The notes beneath the pieces are model-generated. The model ran no database searches. It was not told the DNA's origin and saw nothing but the letters and a program-made list of their open reading frames with translations. Below, piece by piece: positions 8,607-16,321 of a stretch of 64,000 bases of DNA. How positions within the stretch are numbered: position 1 is the stretch's first letter; each line of letters opens with the position of its first letter. The position numbers and the translations under genes are program-made. The DNA is from Methanococcoides orientis (GTDB taxonomy: Archaea > Halobacteriota > Methanosarcinia > Methanosarcinales > Methanosarcinaceae), in the NCBI RefSeq assembly GCF_021184045.1, contig NZ_CP073710.1, positions 2,366,685 through 2,430,684 on the forward strand, in the 5' to 3' direction.

Positions 8607-9290
8607 TTACAAAAGATACCAGTCCATATCGTTAGTTGAGTGGTCATCATGAACTCCCACGGTACGTTCCGGGATATTCAGTATACTTGTGATGGAGTCT
8701 GAAAAGTCCTGAAGATACTGGCGCTGGCTGAGGCTTCCATACTTAAAGCGCTTATTCGGGTTAGCGACCTCTTCCATAGTCTTCCTGTCAGGCACAATGA
8801 CAACGTCAATGTTGGTCATTTCAACTGCTTTTTCCATGGCCGTCCTGAAGTCGCCGATACAATATGCAATTCGGTGCTTGTAGTTATCGCGTGTTCTTTC
8901 CAGATACTTTGCAAGCCTCTCACTTTCCATCTTGATGAAATCACGTTTTATCTTAGCGACATTGCACTTCCCCATCATGAACTTATAATCAGTGAAAGGG
9001 TATTCGTTATCTATCTCCCGTGGAGTGATCCCGCAGGTGCCAAATACCACAACATGTGCATCCTCTTGTTCGAGTATGCCGAAGATAATGCGGTCATACA
9101 TCTTGTGTGAGGGGCTGGTATGATATGGCTTCCTCATGGCACAGGGTACGAAGATGCAAAAATCCCTCGTAGGGGGCTGGTATTCAGTAAGTACCCACTC
9201 ATTTGCACGTATCATGTCGGGGTGGTATATCAGTCGCTCTGTGTCCAGTGGTTCACTTGAACGTTCATTTTCAGGAATTATAGTTGTCAA
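8607..9290 (-). CDS. DUF5591 protein (archaeosine synthase-like domain, stand-alone)
   Basis: A 227-residue protein resembling the DUF5591 domain known from archaeosine synthase ArcS and related tRNA-ribosyltransferase proteins. The diagnostic N-terminal part is FVPCAMRKPYHTSPSHKMYD. No TGT catalytic or PUA domain is attached, so it is not a complete ArcS. The frame stays open to 9557, but that would overlap the regulator at 9403. I chose TTG 9290 because a strong TATA box (TTATATATATAG on the minus strand, about 9311-9322) lies 25 bases or so upstream, which fits a leaderless message. The next ATG would give a protein shorter by about 25 residues. Confidence 0.7.
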   Translation of the reverse strand: MTTIIPENERSSEPLDTERLIYHPDMIRANEWVLTEYQPPTRDFCIFVPCAMRKPYHTSPSHKMYDRIIFGILEQEDAHVVVFGTCGITPREIDNEYPFTDYKFMMGKCNVAKIKRDFIKMESERLAKYLERTRDNYKHRIAYCIGDFRTAMEKAVEMTNIDVVIVPDRKTMEEVANPNKRFKYGSLSQRQYLQDFSDSITSILNIPERTVGVHDDHSTNDMDWYLL

Positions 9291-9345
9291 GGTGTGAGGA
9301 TTCTGATAAACTATATATATAATTAACGACGTGAATATTATGGTT

Positions 9346-9362
9346 TTGTATAAACTGTACAA
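9346..9362. promoter_or_regulatory. Candidate operator between divergent genes
   Basis: TTGTATA-AAC-TGTACAA is an inverted repeat with six of seven matching pairs. It lies between the TATA boxes of the DUF5591 gene (minus) and the TrmB-like regulator (plus), a typical place for an autoregulatory site. Binding is inferred only from position and symmetry. Confidence 0.35.
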
Positions 9363-9402
9363 GAGTGCTTTATAAGTATCAGTAAATAATAAGTGGTGAA
9401 TA

Positions 9403-9780
9403 ATGACAGCATCAATTCGGGAAATGTTAAGGGCTAACTGTGAATGTGACGACGTGGCAAAGTGTATCTTGGGCTTAAAAGCACTTGATATGGATGCATA
9501 CAAATGCTTGCTTGCCAATGGACCTATGACTGCTGAAAGTCTGGGTGAACATCTCAACAGGGAGCGAAGTACTGCATACCGGTCATTACAGAACCTGATA
9601 TCATGTGGACTTGTCTATCGTGAGACCAAGACTATCGATATTGGTGGCTATTTTTATGAATATGTAGCTGTTGACCCTACGAGGGTCAAGGAAATGCTCA
9701 AGGAAAATATCGACCAGTGGTATGAGAAGGTCAGTGGCCTGGTCGAGAATATTGATAAAGAGCTTCTTGGGACTAACTGA
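9403..9780 (+). CDS. TrmB/MarR-type winged-helix transcriptional regulator
   Basis: A 125-residue regulator. Residues about 25-85 form a winged helix: DAYKCLLANGPMTAESLGEH, then LNRERSTAYRSLQNLISCGL as recognition region, followed by a beta-wing (VYRETKTIDIGGYFYEYVAV). The C-terminal helix (VKEMLKENIDQWYEKVSGLV) is probably a dimerisation helix. Three cysteines near the N-terminus (C13, C15 and C21) could sense metal or redox state; this is inference. GTGGTGA precedes the ATG. The gene is divergent from the DUF5591 gene and may control it. Confidence 0.82.
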   Translation: MTASIREMLRANCECDDVAKCILGLKALDMDAYKCLLANGPMTAESLGEHLNRERSTAYRSLQNLISCGLVYRETKTIDIGGYFYEYVAVDPTRVKEMLKENIDQWYEKVSGLVENIDKELLGTN

Positions 9781-9812
9781 TCCGACTGGTTCTATTATAA
9801 TATTTTAAAAAA

Positions 9813-9833
9813 GATGGATTATTTTCATAATCC
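9813..9833 (-). terminator. Terminator of aminotransferase gene
   Basis: GGATTAT and ATAATCC form a perfect seven-pair stem with a TTTC loop. On the minus strand it is followed by a T-run (AAAAAA on plus at 9807-9812). It overlaps the last codons of the aminotransferase gene. Confidence 0.6.
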
Positions 9834-11015
9834 GTCTACAAACGTACCTATCCTGTCAATAGCTTCCTTGATATCTTCCCTTGATGCTGCATAGGCACAG
9901 CGAAGGAATCCTGCTCCGGTATCGCCGAAGATATCTCCTGGAATTGTTACGACATTCTGCTCTTGAAGCAGCCTTTCTGCAAATTCGTCAGATGTCAGCC
10001 CTGTGCTCTTGATGGATGGGAATGCATAGAATGCTCCTTTTGGGTTGAAGCAATCCAGTCCGATATCGTTCAATCCGCCAACGATGAGCTTCCTGCGCCT
10101 GTCGTACTCCCGGACCATTTTGCTAACTTCTTCCTCTCCGTTGCGAAGTGCTTCGATAGCACCAACCTGTGCTGTTATTGGGGCGCAGAGCATGGAATAC
10201 TGGTGGATCAGCATCATTGAATTGATGATCTCGGGGGCTGCCATTGCATATGCCATCCTGAATCCTGTCATTGCATATGCCTTTGAGAATCCGTTCAGCA
10301 TGATGGTCCGGTCACGCATTCCTTCAAGGGCTGAAAAACATGTATGATTTCCCTCGTAGGTAAGTCTCTCGTAGACGTCATCTGATATCATCATAATATC
10401 ATGTTCTACAATGACATCTGCAATGGCTTCCAGTTCATCTCTGTCCATTGTGGCGCCGGTAGGATTATTTGGATAGTTTATGATGACTGCTTTTGTTTTG
10501 TTCGTAATGGCAGCTTCTATCTCTTCGGCTGTGATCCTGAAATCATTTTCTCCTTTTGCACCAATGGTAACAGGAACTCCGCCTGCGAATATTATGGAAG
10601 GCACGTAAGCCACATATGATGGCTGTACTACGATGATCTCATCGCCAGGGTTCACGATAGCCCGTATCGCAAGGTCAAGTGCCTCACTTACGCCTGTGGT
10701 GACAAGTATCTCATCGTTTGGGTCATAGTATACATTGTGCCTTTTTGTGTATGACCTTGAGATCTCTTCACGAAGCTCCATAAGGCCATAGTTAGAGGTG
10801 TATGATGTTTCCCCGTGTTCGATTGAGTGTATGCACGCTTCCCGTATGTGCCATGGTGTCACATAATCAGGTTCTCCAACTCCAAGGGAGATGACGTCTT
10901 CGCTGTCGGACGCCATGTCGAAGAACTTTCGAATACCCGATGGGGGTACTTTTTGCATACTGTTCGATACAAACCGGGAGGGGTTACATTGTGTTCTCAA
11001 GATAGATGCCTCCAT
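9825..11015 (-). CDS. Class I/II aminotransferase (aspartate/aromatic type)
   Basis: A 396-residue PLP aminotransferase of the archaeal AspC/aromatic group. Typical segments are SLGVGEPDYVTPWHI at the N-terminus, NYPNNPTGATM in the middle and the PLP lysine in NGFSKAYAMTGFRMAY. Substrate cannot be fixed from sequence; aspartate or aromatic 2-oxo acids are likely. The ATG at 11015 has no ribosome site, while TTG at 11000 is preceded by GGAGG at 11009-11013 with eight bases of spacing and may be the real start. The Lrp-type regulator lies directly upstream on the same strand, so both are probably cotranscribed. Confidence 0.9.
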   Translation of the reverse strand: MEASILRTQCNPSRFVSNSMQKVPPSGIRKFFDMASDSEDVISLGVGEPDYVTPWHIREACIHSIEHGETSYTSNYGLMELREEISRSYTKRHNVYYDPNDEILVTTGVSEALDLAIRAIVNPGDEIIVVQPSYVAYVPSIIFAGGVPVTIGAKGENDFRITAEEIEAAITNKTKAVIINYPNNPTGATMDRDELEAIADVIVEHDIMMISDDVYERLTYEGNHTCFSALEGMRDRTIMLNGFSKAYAMTGFRMAYAMAAPEIINSMMLIHQYSMLCAPITAQVGAIEALRNGEEEVSKMVREYDRRRKLIVGGLNDIGLDCFNPKGAFYAFPSIKSTGLTSDEFAERLLQEQNVVTIPGDIFGDTGAGFLRCAYAASREDIKEAIDRIGTFVDGL

Positions 11016-11050
11016 TATGAATGGGGAAAGCAGGTCAGAAGAAAAAAGTA

Positions 11051-11542
11051 TTATGGGGAGACTGCAAGTCTCTTGACCTGATCTGGCTCATCCAGGATCA
11101 GCCCATTTTCCTTGTAGGTCTTCAGAACAAAGTGGGTGGCAGTGCTCTGGACCTGGTCCAATGTCGCGATCTTCTCCGCTACGAAGAATGCGACCTGTTT
11201 CATGGAATTGCCGCGCACTGTAATTGAAATGTCATGTTCTCCGGAAAGTAGTCTTACTGAGCGTACTTCCGGGAACTTGTAAAGCCTCTCGGCAATTGCC
11301 TGATATCCCAGTTTGCGTTCCAGTTGAACCTTAAGCTCAATGATGGCATAAACATAGTTCTCGCCTGCCAGTTCCCAGTCGATGATGGTCTTGTATTTGC
11401 GAATGATCTTCGCTTTCTCAAGATACTCTATCTTCTGGCTCACTTCCTCAACGGTCATGCCGGTGAGTGATGCGATCTCTTCTGGTACGATCCTTGCGTC
11501 TTCTTCAAGGATCTCCAGTATGTTGCGTGTTTGCTCATCCAT
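11051..11542 (-). CDS. Lrp/AsnC-family transcriptional regulator
   Basis: A 163-residue Lrp/AsnC protein: N-terminal HTH (ILEILEEDARIVPEEIASLT, then GMTVEEVSQKIEYLEKAKII) and a C-terminal RAM-like ligand domain (YVYAIIELKVQLERKLGYQA to ISITVRGNSMKQVAFFVAEK). The family forms octamers and often senses amino acids. Its location directly upstream of an aminotransferase suggests control of amino acid metabolism including its neighbour, which is inference. Confidence 0.9.
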   Translation of the reverse strand: MDEQTRNILEILEEDARIVPEEIASLTGMTVEEVSQKIEYLEKAKIIRKYKTIIDWELAGENYVYAIIELKVQLERKLGYQAIAERLYKFPEVRSVRLLSGEHDISITVRGNSMKQVAFFVAEKIATLDQVQSTATHFVLKTYKENGLILDEPDQVKRLAVSP

Positions 11543-11585
11543 ACCTGAAACATCCTGGGTTTAAAAAGAAGTTGATCAAGTAATA

Positions 11586-11963
11586 TTACTCGATCAATAC
11601 TGCGTTGACCACGCCATCCTGTCCAGGGCGGCTTGTGACAATAGCATTGCCAGCTGCGGTCTTGATTACTGAGCCCTTTGTGATGGTGTTACGTCTGATG
11701 TAGTGCTCGTTTGCAGTGTTGTCAACAACTGTTTCGATAGCTGAAACAACTGTCTTTCCATCTGCAGGGTTTGTGACGTTTGCAGTGTTGCTCTGCAGGA
11801 GCCTTACCTTTCTGTTTCCGCCACGTGTTGAGATGTTCTTCCTCTTTGTGTCAGCAACATGTGTTTCTGCAGGTTCACGCCCGAGTTCATATTTCCTCTT
11901 ACCGCGTGATGATTTGATCTTTGCTCCTGTGTATTTCCTTTTTGATCTTCCCTGAAATTGCAT
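11586..11963 (-). CDS. rps8e: 30S ribosomal protein S8e
   Basis: A 125-residue basic protein with the S8e family start [16 protein letters not shown] and the later [17 protein letters not shown] and [12 protein letters not shown] segments. It belongs to the small ribosomal subunit of archaea and eukaryotes. GAGGATA precedes the ATG and a TATA-like ATATATAAT lies upstream at about 12007-12015. It appears monocistronic here. Confidence 0.97.
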   Translation of the reverse strand: MQFQGRSKRKYTGAKIKSSRGKRKYELGREPAETHVADTKRKNISTRGGNRKVRLLQSNTANVTNPADGKTVVSAIETVVDNTANEHYIRRNTITKGSVIKTAAGNAIVTSRPGQDGVVNAVLIE

Positions 11964-12146
11964 AAATTTATCCTCTTATTAATTAATAGTGATATGAATT
12001 TCTATCATATATAATCGGTTAATGGACTTCCTTTACTAATAGGATTCTATATGAACTTTTCGAGCCGCTCAGATTTGCCGCAAGTATCCATTAATGAATG
12101 CAAATGTGATAACAGATAAATAATTTTATCGCATAATAATTAATAC

Positions 12147-13061
12147 ATGCTTCTTGTAACATTTTTAGGTACCGGTGGTTCTTTACCCACCAAGAACCGC
12201 AATCCTTCCGCAATCATGGTCAACAGGGATGGGGAACTTATCATGTTCGACTGTGGGGAAGGTGCTCAGCAGCAGATGATGCGTGCAAAGACAGGGATGA
12301 TGAACCTCTCATCCATATTTATCACGCATTTCCATGCAGATCATATTCTCGGCATACCTGGTCTTGTACAGACCATGTCCTTTCAGGGAAGGACCGAACC
12401 ACTCACCATATATGGCCCTGAATGGGTGGGGGAGTTCGTAAAGTTGCTTTCGGCTCTTGGCTACTACAAGCTGAAGTTCGAGATAAAGGCTGTCAAAATG
12501 GAGCGCGGTGATGTTGTAAAGCGGGATGGTTATTCTGTCGTTGCTTTACAGACAGATCACAACGTACGTAGCATTGGGTATGCCCTGGTGGAAGATCCGA
12601 GGCCGGGAAAGTTCGACCGGAAAAAAGCTATGGAACTTGGTGTTCCGATAGGTCCTCTCTTTTCAAAACTTCATAAAGGGGAGGATGTGGAAATTGATGG
12701 CAAGGTCATAAGTTCTGAAGATGTGGTTGGTGAATCCCGGCCAGGAAGGACTATTATATACAGCGGTGATACGAGACCATGCAGGGATATCCTGGAAGCG
12801 AGTGAGGGTGCTGACCTTTTGATACATGATGGAACGCTTGCTGATGAAAAGCTCGAATGGGCAAAGGAAGCAAAACATTCCACTGCAGGTGAGGCTGCAG
12901 CACTGGCAAAGAAGGCGGGTGTAAAGAAACTGGTGCTGACACATGTCAGTTCAAGGTATTCGGATGATGTTTCTCCTTTGCTGAACGATGCAAAAGCAAT
13001 ATTTGAGGATGTTATAATTGCAGAAGACCTGATGTCCATCGAAGTTCCCTATAAGGGATGA
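12147..13061 (+). CDS. rnz: Ribonuclease Z
   Basis: The tRNA 3'-end processing endonuclease of the metallo-beta-lactamase fold, 304 residues as expected for the short form. The zinc motif is FITHFHADHILGIPG and the N-terminus carries FLGTGGSLPTKNRNPSA; later zinc and exosite residues are in TDHNVRS, YSGDTRPC and LTHVSSRY. It removes 3' trailers from tRNA precursors such as those in this window. No clear ribosome site precedes the ATG, suggesting a leaderless message. Confidence 0.96.
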   Translation: MLLVTFLGTGGSLPTKNRNPSAIMVNRDGELIMFDCGEGAQQQMMRAKTGMMNLSSIFITHFHADHILGIPGLVQTMSFQGRTEPLTIYGPEWVGEFVKLLSALGYYKLKFEIKAVKMERGDVVKRDGYSVVALQTDHNVRSIGYALVEDPRPGKFDRKKAMELGVPIGPLFSKLHKGEDVEIDGKVISSEDVVGESRPGRTIIYSGDTRPCRDILEASEGADLLIHDGTLADEKLEWAKEAKHSTAGEAAALAKKAGVKKLVLTHVSSRYSDDVSPLLNDAKAIFEDVIIAEDLMSIEVPYKG

Positions 13062-13134
13062 ATAATCTTCTATTCCTTTTATTTTCTGCATTACACAACT
13101 CTTTTAAGTTCAGGCACCCAAACTATTACTTGTA

Positions 13135-13896
13135 ATGGTTGGTGGTACCATGTTAGGTGAACGACATACTTGCAAGTTTCATGATCTAGGTGGAAAAGAG
13201 GTAATTGATCCCTATCACATAAGTGAGTTCAATGATGTGATAATGAAGATAGCTTCCCTGAAGGGCGAGGACGTCCTGATATCCCTGAGTATCGATAAAA
13301 TTACTACTAAGGTCTGTAATACTGCAGTACGGCTTGCGCAAGATGATCATGAGATGCCTTTAAACCGTATTGACCAGGCCATAGCACTTAATTTTGCAAG
13401 GTCCAAACAAGTGGAGCATGATATTAACAGGATCATCTCCAAAAAGATGAAACTTGGCCAGATGTTTCGATACCCTGAAACTTTCCGTTATGATCAGACT
13501 CGTAAAAAGGACCTTGTTCCTCGTAAAGTCCCTGTGGAAAAGAAACTGGGCATCAATATGAATTATGCAATAGAGGCATTATATGCACAGGAGAATTCCA
13601 CAGACAGGTGGAATATCATTGTCAATCATGAATGGTTTGAGCTTAGTACTGAACCTGTCTTTGATCTGATGCCCGAGATGTTGCCTTCGAATTCGAAGTA
13701 TGGTACAACATTGGGGGTGGTCAATATACTCCGCTTTTTTGATATGGATTCAATACGCAGGGAGTGGCAAGGTCCTGTCGATCTGTTCGATCAGGGTTGT
13801 GTGGATACGTTGCTTAAGCACAAGGTTGCTGAAATAGAGGTTCCTGGAGAAAAGGGTCTTAGCCACACTTACAAGATCAAGTGGATCGATGAATGA
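13135..13896 (+). CDS. Hypothetical protein
   Basis: A 253-residue protein I do not recognise. It lacks a signal peptide and membrane helix. Residues 1-75 are acidic and hydrophobic (SLKGEDVLISLSIDKITTKV); residues 100-140 are basic (FRYPETFRYDQTRKKDLVPR). Two tryptophan-containing segments, DRWNIIVNHEWFELS and SIRREWQGPVDLFDQG, look structured. A TATA-like CTTTTAAG about 30 bases upstream supports the ATG at 13135 with almost no leader; ATG 13150 is an alternative. Two tetranucleotide repeat arrays follow its stop. Confidence 0.65.
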   Translation: MVGGTMLGERHTCKFHDLGGKEVIDPYHISEFNDVIMKIASLKGEDVLISLSIDKITTKVCNTAVRLAQDDHEMPLNRIDQAIALNFARSKQVEHDINRIISKKMKLGQMFRYPETFRYDQTRKKDLVPRKVPVEKKLGINMNYAIEALYAQENSTDRWNIIVNHEWFELSTEPVFDLMPEMLPSNSKYGTTLGVVNILRFFDMDSIRREWQGPVDLFDQGCVDTLLKHKVAEIEVPGEKGLSHTYKIKWIDE

Positions 13897-13920
13897 CTGT
13901 GTGAATAACTGGTTGGCTAA

Positions 13921-13954
<34 letters not shown>

Positions 13955-13996
13955 CCTACCTAATTGGCTACCTGATAGACTAAATGACTAGCTGGC

Positions 13997-14028
13997 TGAA
14001 TGAATGAATGAATGAATGAATGAATGAA
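13997..14028. repeat. Tetranucleotide array (TGAA)8
   Basis: Eight exact TGAA units, 42 bases after the GATT array and with the same unit number. The spacer is itself rich in CTAC/CTGA-like tetramers, suggesting replication slippage over the whole stretch 13897-14030. Confidence 0.97.
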
Positions 14029-14124
14029 TTGCTTATTATGCGTATCAATGAGTTAGTGACAGGTTCAATGGGTCAAACTGCAAGTTACGTTATAATTTAA
14101 TTAACAAATAAAAAAGGTAGGTCG

Positions 14125-14151
14125 CTGGATCATGATCATAATATGGTCCAG
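14125..14151 (-). terminator. Terminator of the 14136 gene
   Basis: On the minus strand CTGGACCAT pairs with ATGATCCAG (one mismatch), and a T-run follows (AAAAAA on plus at 14110-14115). The stem overlaps the last codons of the small gene. Confidence 0.5.
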
Positions 14152-14405
14152 TCAAGTTCTTTATCGTCTTCATCATAGAGGTGAACTTCCATGGACATTT
14201 CCTCTAATCCATAAGGCAGCTCCTTTACGCCTATGAAAAGTGAATCTCCGATGTTTACGTTGAATCCTTCTGCCTTGACCTTCGCAAAGTATACTCTGCC
14301 TCCGGAATTCACATCCTCGACGGTAACTCCTTTCCACTGCTTCAGGTTGTCAATAATGTTCACTACTCTGCATTCGAACCTGTCATTTTCTTTGATGGTG
14401 GTCAT
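14136..14405 (-). CDS. Small hypothetical protein
   Basis: An 89-residue protein of unknown function. Its alternating hydrophobic pattern (RFECRVVNIIDNLKQWKGVT, then GGRVYFAKV, NIGDSLFIGVKEL) predicts a mostly beta fold such as a small OB-like or SH3-like barrel; that is inference. The C-terminus is acidic (YDEDDKELDW). ATG 14405 is the only good start. The AAA ATPase gene ends 39 bases upstream on the same strand, so the two may be cotranscribed. Confidence 0.65.
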   Translation of the reverse strand: MTTIKENDRFECRVVNIIDNLKQWKGVTVEDVNSGGRVYFAKVKAEGFNVNIGDSLFIGVKELPYGLEEMSMEVHLYDEDDKELDWTIL

Positions 14406-14444
14406 AATATCACGTTTAGTTTATTAGGATTAAGCTTTCATTTT

Positions 14445-15443
14445 TCATATATAAAGTCTATTCAAAGCACCAGTGTCTTCTTTTTTAACCAGTTTAGAAA
14501 TTGCATTCTCAAAAAGTTCCTGTGCAACCTCTTCCCGGTCGTCTATGATCGCCTGATGCAATGCATTCTTTAGAACCTTTTCCACAATATCCCTTCCTGA
14601 AAGTCCTGCTGTAAGCTTTGCGATCCTTTGCAGGTCAATATCTTTGGCAGGAAGTGGGAATGTGCTTATGTTCTGTTCAATTATCATATGGCGGTCCTGC
14701 TCATCGGGTAATATGAACTCGATCTCTTCCTCAAATCGGCTCCTTACGGCAGAATCAAGGCTATCGATACGGTTCGTTGCTCCTATGGTGCAAACTCCCT
14801 TGCGCTCCACGATCCCATCCATTTCGGTAAGCAGTGCGTTCACGATCTCTGCCACATCTCCTCTTAGTTCCTGGAATTTCCTGTCCAGTGCAATGGCATC
14901 CAGTTCGTCAATGAATATTATGCATGGCTGCATCTCTTCAGCCCTATCATAAAGCTGGTGTATCTGGCGGGCACCTTCTCCTACAAATTCTCCGATAAGC
15001 TGTGTAGCCTTTATAGGCAACAGTGGTACCTCTGTTTTGTTGGCAAGAGCTTTTGCGAGCATTGTCTTGCCAGTTCCGGATGGTCCATAGAACAGTACGT
15101 TTCGGGGTGCCCATTTACCAAACTTTTCCGGATCTTCGAGAAAACGCTCGATAAGTTTACATTTCCTACGGGCAGTTGTCTGGCCGATAACATCTTCAAA
15201 TGTGATCCTTGTCGCAAACTCGGGTGTAATAGGGATCTTATCATCCTCATTGACAACTATGGTGGTTTCCATTCCAATGACCGATTCGGGCGGTTCCACA
15301 TCGAGGATCTTGTAAGCAAAGTCGGGATACATTCTGTGGTCAAAAAGGTATTCTCCCTTGCGTGCCAGAAATCCCTTCCACTGTTTTCTTGCATATTGTT
15401 CGAAGATATCAGGGTCTTCTATCTCTGGATATTCATCAAGCAT
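14445..15443 (-). CDS. AAA+ ATPase of the COG1223 type
   Basis: A single-AAA-domain ATPase resembling proteasome-activating or ESCRT-type ATPases. Walker A is GPSGTGKT, Walker B is [12 protein letters not shown], sensor 1 is IGATNRIDSLD, and an arginine finger lies in SAVRSRFEEEIEF. The N-terminal 100 residues are specific to this group. The frame stays open 56 codons upstream, to a TAA at 15612-15614, and codes for plausible protein (IVILKPKGYPLSS just before M1), but no ATG, GTG or TTG occurs there. The true start may therefore be a non-standard codon. No proteasome gene is adjacent. Confidence 0.88.
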   Translation of the reverse strand: MLDEYPEIEDPDIFEQYARKQWKGFLARKGEYLFDHRMYPDFAYKILDVEPPESVIGMETTIVVNEDDKIPITPEFATRITFEDVIGQTTARRKCKLIERFLEDPEKFGKWAPRNVLFYGPSGTGKTMLAKALANKTEVPLLPIKATQLIGEFVGEGARQIHQLYDRAEEMQPCIIFIDELDAIALDRKFQELRGDVAEIVNALLTEMDGIVERKGVCTIGATNRIDSLDSAVRSRFEEEIEFILPDEQDRHMIIEQNISTFPLPAKDIDLQRIAKLTAGLSGRDIVEKVLKNALHQAIIDDREEVAQELFENAISKLVKKEDTGALNRLYI

Positions 15444-15614
15444 ACTGCTAAGTGGATAACCCTTGGGTTTTAGTATGACTATGTCTGCAGTGGAGTCGGA
15501 CGTTTCGATGTTTTCTTCCCTATTTCTATTTAATGTTGTCTTCTGGGCAGATCTGACTATTTTATCAACTCTTTTTCGTCTTACGATGAGGGTATTAGTA
15601 AACGATCTGATTTA

Positions 15615-15918
15615 ATCTATTTCCTGAAAGCTCCTTCTCTATATGTCATCTGGAGCTCGAATGCTGGATATATTACTAATCTTAGAATGAGGCAACTAAT
15701 TACATTTCTGTATATGACCTTAACGGGATAATTATTATATATTGGTCTGTGATATATTATATAGGAAAAGTGATAGTTCTATAAATATGTTTTATACTGT
15801 GCCAGAATGAGTGCATGATGTCAGGTTTGTTGTTGTGTTTTCCTTACTATGGCGGTACGCAGGTGCCCCGGATAAAATTTAAAAAGAGCTAACAATTTTT
15901 AATAATAGTCTTCAAAAA
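15615..15918. other. Intergenic region upstream of two-component genes
   Basis: No gene seen. TATA-like stretches occur on both strands, including TTATTATATATTGG at 15731-15744 and ATATATTATATAGG at 15751-15764, which may serve the AAA ATPase (minus) and the response regulator (plus). Confidence 0.5.
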
Positions 15919-15927
15919 GTGGTAATT

Positions 15928-16299
15928 ATGGAACAAATTTTGGTTGTGGAAGATAATCCTATGAATATGGAACTTACTGTGGTTCTGCTGGAATCATGGG
16001 GTTATAATGTTGGGCAGGCAGTAGATGGTGCGCAAGCTCTTAATGAAGTTAAAATGGGCAATTATGATCTTATTTTATTGGATATGCAGCTTCCTCGCAT
16101 GGATGGACTCGAGGTGCTTGAGCATCTTAAGAATGATGTGGAAACTGCAGATATACCTGTGGTGGCCCTTACAGCCCATTCAATGACTGGTGATGGGTGT
16201 AAGTTCCTGAATGCCGGGTGTACGGGATACATTTCCAAACCCATCAATGTGCCTGAATTCAAGGACCAAATAGCTGATTATCTAAAGGGATCTGCTTAA
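15928..16299 (+). CDS. Single-domain response regulator (CheY-like receiver)
   Basis: A stand-alone receiver domain of about 123 residues. The acidic pocket is VVEDNP, the phosphoacceptor Asp is in LILLDMQLP, and the conserved Thr/Ser and Lys are in VVALTAHS and YISKPI. I chose ATG 15928 with GTGGT at 15919-15923 as ribosome site rather than GTG 15919. It has no output domain, so it must act on a partner or as a phosphate shuttle; the adjacent hybrid kinase at 16322, 22 bases downstream, is the natural partner. Confidence 0.9.
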   Translation: MEQILVVEDNPMNMELTVVLLESWGYNVGQAVDGAQALNEVKMGNYDLILLDMQLPRMDGLEVLEHLKNDVETADIPVVALTAHSMTGDGCKFLNAGCTGYISKPINVPEFKDQIADYLKGSA

Positions 16300-16321
16300 C
16301 TGAGTTATTTTTGGTGTAGCA

